Of a DNA stretch of 6,451 nucleotides, positions 6,174 to 6,451 are shown in pieces (the first letter of the stretch is position 1; every line of letters begins with the position of its first letter). Origin of the DNA: Limnohabitans sp. (lineage in GTDB: Bacteria > Pseudomonadota > Gammaproteobacteria > Burkholderiales > Burkholderiaceae_C); NCBI GenBank assembly GCA_021731425.1, contig JAKFXJ010000261.1:1-6451 (forward strand). Reading direction: 5' to 3'. Made by a program: the position numbers and the translations under genes. The notes under the pieces are model-generated. The model ran no database searches and was not told the DNA's origin. It was given only the letters and a program-made list of their open reading frames with translations.

Positions 6174-6205
6174 TTGACGGTCAAGCCCTTAACCCGGTAC
6201 ACAAT
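6174..6205 (+). promoter_or_regulatory. Putative polA promoter with palindrome over the -35
   Basis: TTGACG (6174-6179) matches the -35 consensus at five of six positions. Downstream, TACACA (6198-6203, 18-bp spacer) or CACAAT (6200-6205, 20-bp spacer) could be the -10. Either places the transcription start within a few bases of the polA ATG at 6212. The -35 is part of an 11-bp palindrome TTGAC-G-GTCAA (6174-6184) that could bind a dimeric regulator. AGGGG at 6207-6211 touches the ATG directly and is too close to act as a normal Shine-Dalgarno. Confidence 0.45.
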
Positions 6206-6211
6206 CAGGGG

Positions 6212-6451
6212 ATGAGCGACAACACCCCCGACACCCTACCCAACACTACCCAACCGACCCTCTTGTTGGTCGACGGCTCCAGTTACCTTTATCGCGCCTT
6301 CCACGCCATGCCCGATCTGCGGGCCGTGCCGGGCGACCCGGCGAGCCCCGCCACCGGAGCCATTCGCGGCATGATCAACATGATGGAGCGGCTGCGCAAG
6401 GACGTGCCCACTGTTTACGCGGCCTGCGTGTTTGACGCCAAAGGCCCGACT
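6212..6451 (+). CDS. polA: DNA polymerase I, N-terminal 5'-3' exonuclease part (3' end beyond right edge)
   Basis: Eighty codons from an ATG at 6212 read to the right edge without a stop. After a polar N-terminal extension of about 15 residues (MSDNTPDTLPNTTQP) comes LLLVDGSSYLYRAFHAMP (17-34), the conserved opening of the PolA 5'-3' exonuclease (flap nuclease) domain; D21 corresponds to the first metal-binding aspartate. VFDAKG (73-78) with D75 is the next conserved metal-site segment. Compared with E. coli PolA there are a few extra residues between the two (about 39-47, VPGDPASPA). Pol I removes RNA primers and fills repair gaps, including those left after UvrD acts in excision repair. The exonuclease remainder, the Klenow part and the gene end cannot be seen. 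It is divergent from thrB. Confidence 0.95.
   Translation, partial: MSDNTPDTLPNTTQPTLLLVDGSSYLYRAFHAMPDLRAVPGDPASPATGAIRGMINMMERLRKDVPTVYAACVFDAKGPT

Overview
This window most likely comes from a GC-rich betaproteobacterium of the order Burkholderiales, probably a Comamonadaceae-type genome. The evidence is the protein sequences: a BPSS1780-family membrane protein, a type II ThrB, and UvrD, SlyD and PolA sequences of Burkholderiales character. The genus cannot be fixed from the sequence alone.

Layout from left to right: (1) 1-918, minus strand, the first 306 codons of a major facilitator superfamily transporter that runs off the left edge. (2) 919-1197, a divergent intergenic region with a plausible uvrD promoter next to the uvrD start. 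(3) 1198-3615, plus strand, uvrD (DNA helicase II, 805 aa). It is followed 25 bp later by slyD (3641-4117), an FKBP-type prolyl isomerase with a His-rich metal-binding tail. (4) On the minus strand, thrB (homoserine kinase, 4929-5891) and a BPSS1780-family membrane protein (4123-4923) form a two-gene unit with 5 bp between them. That unit converges on slyD with only 5 bp between the stop codons. (5) 5892-6211, the thrB/polA divergent intergenic region. (6) 6212 to the right edge, plus strand, the first 80 codons of polA (DNA polymerase I, 5'-3' exonuclease domain).

The genes are mostly housekeeping. UvrD and PolA both act in the last steps of nucleotide excision repair: helicase release of the incised strand, then gap filling. 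ThrB is the homoserine kinase step of threonine synthesis. SlyD is a folding helper and nickel chaperone. Nothing suggests recent gene transfer.

The remarkable part is the thrB/polA intergenic region. Positions 5969-6163 hold six blocks of 27-28 nt in the order A, B, A', 29-nt spacer, C, B', C'. A/A', B/B' and C/C' are three unrelated inverted-repeat pairs, each with a single mismatch. A/A' and C/C' can form two long hairpins whose loops, B and B', are complementary to each other over 27 nt. This crossed, pseudoknot-type layout sits between two outward-facing promoters. I do not recognise it as a named element.
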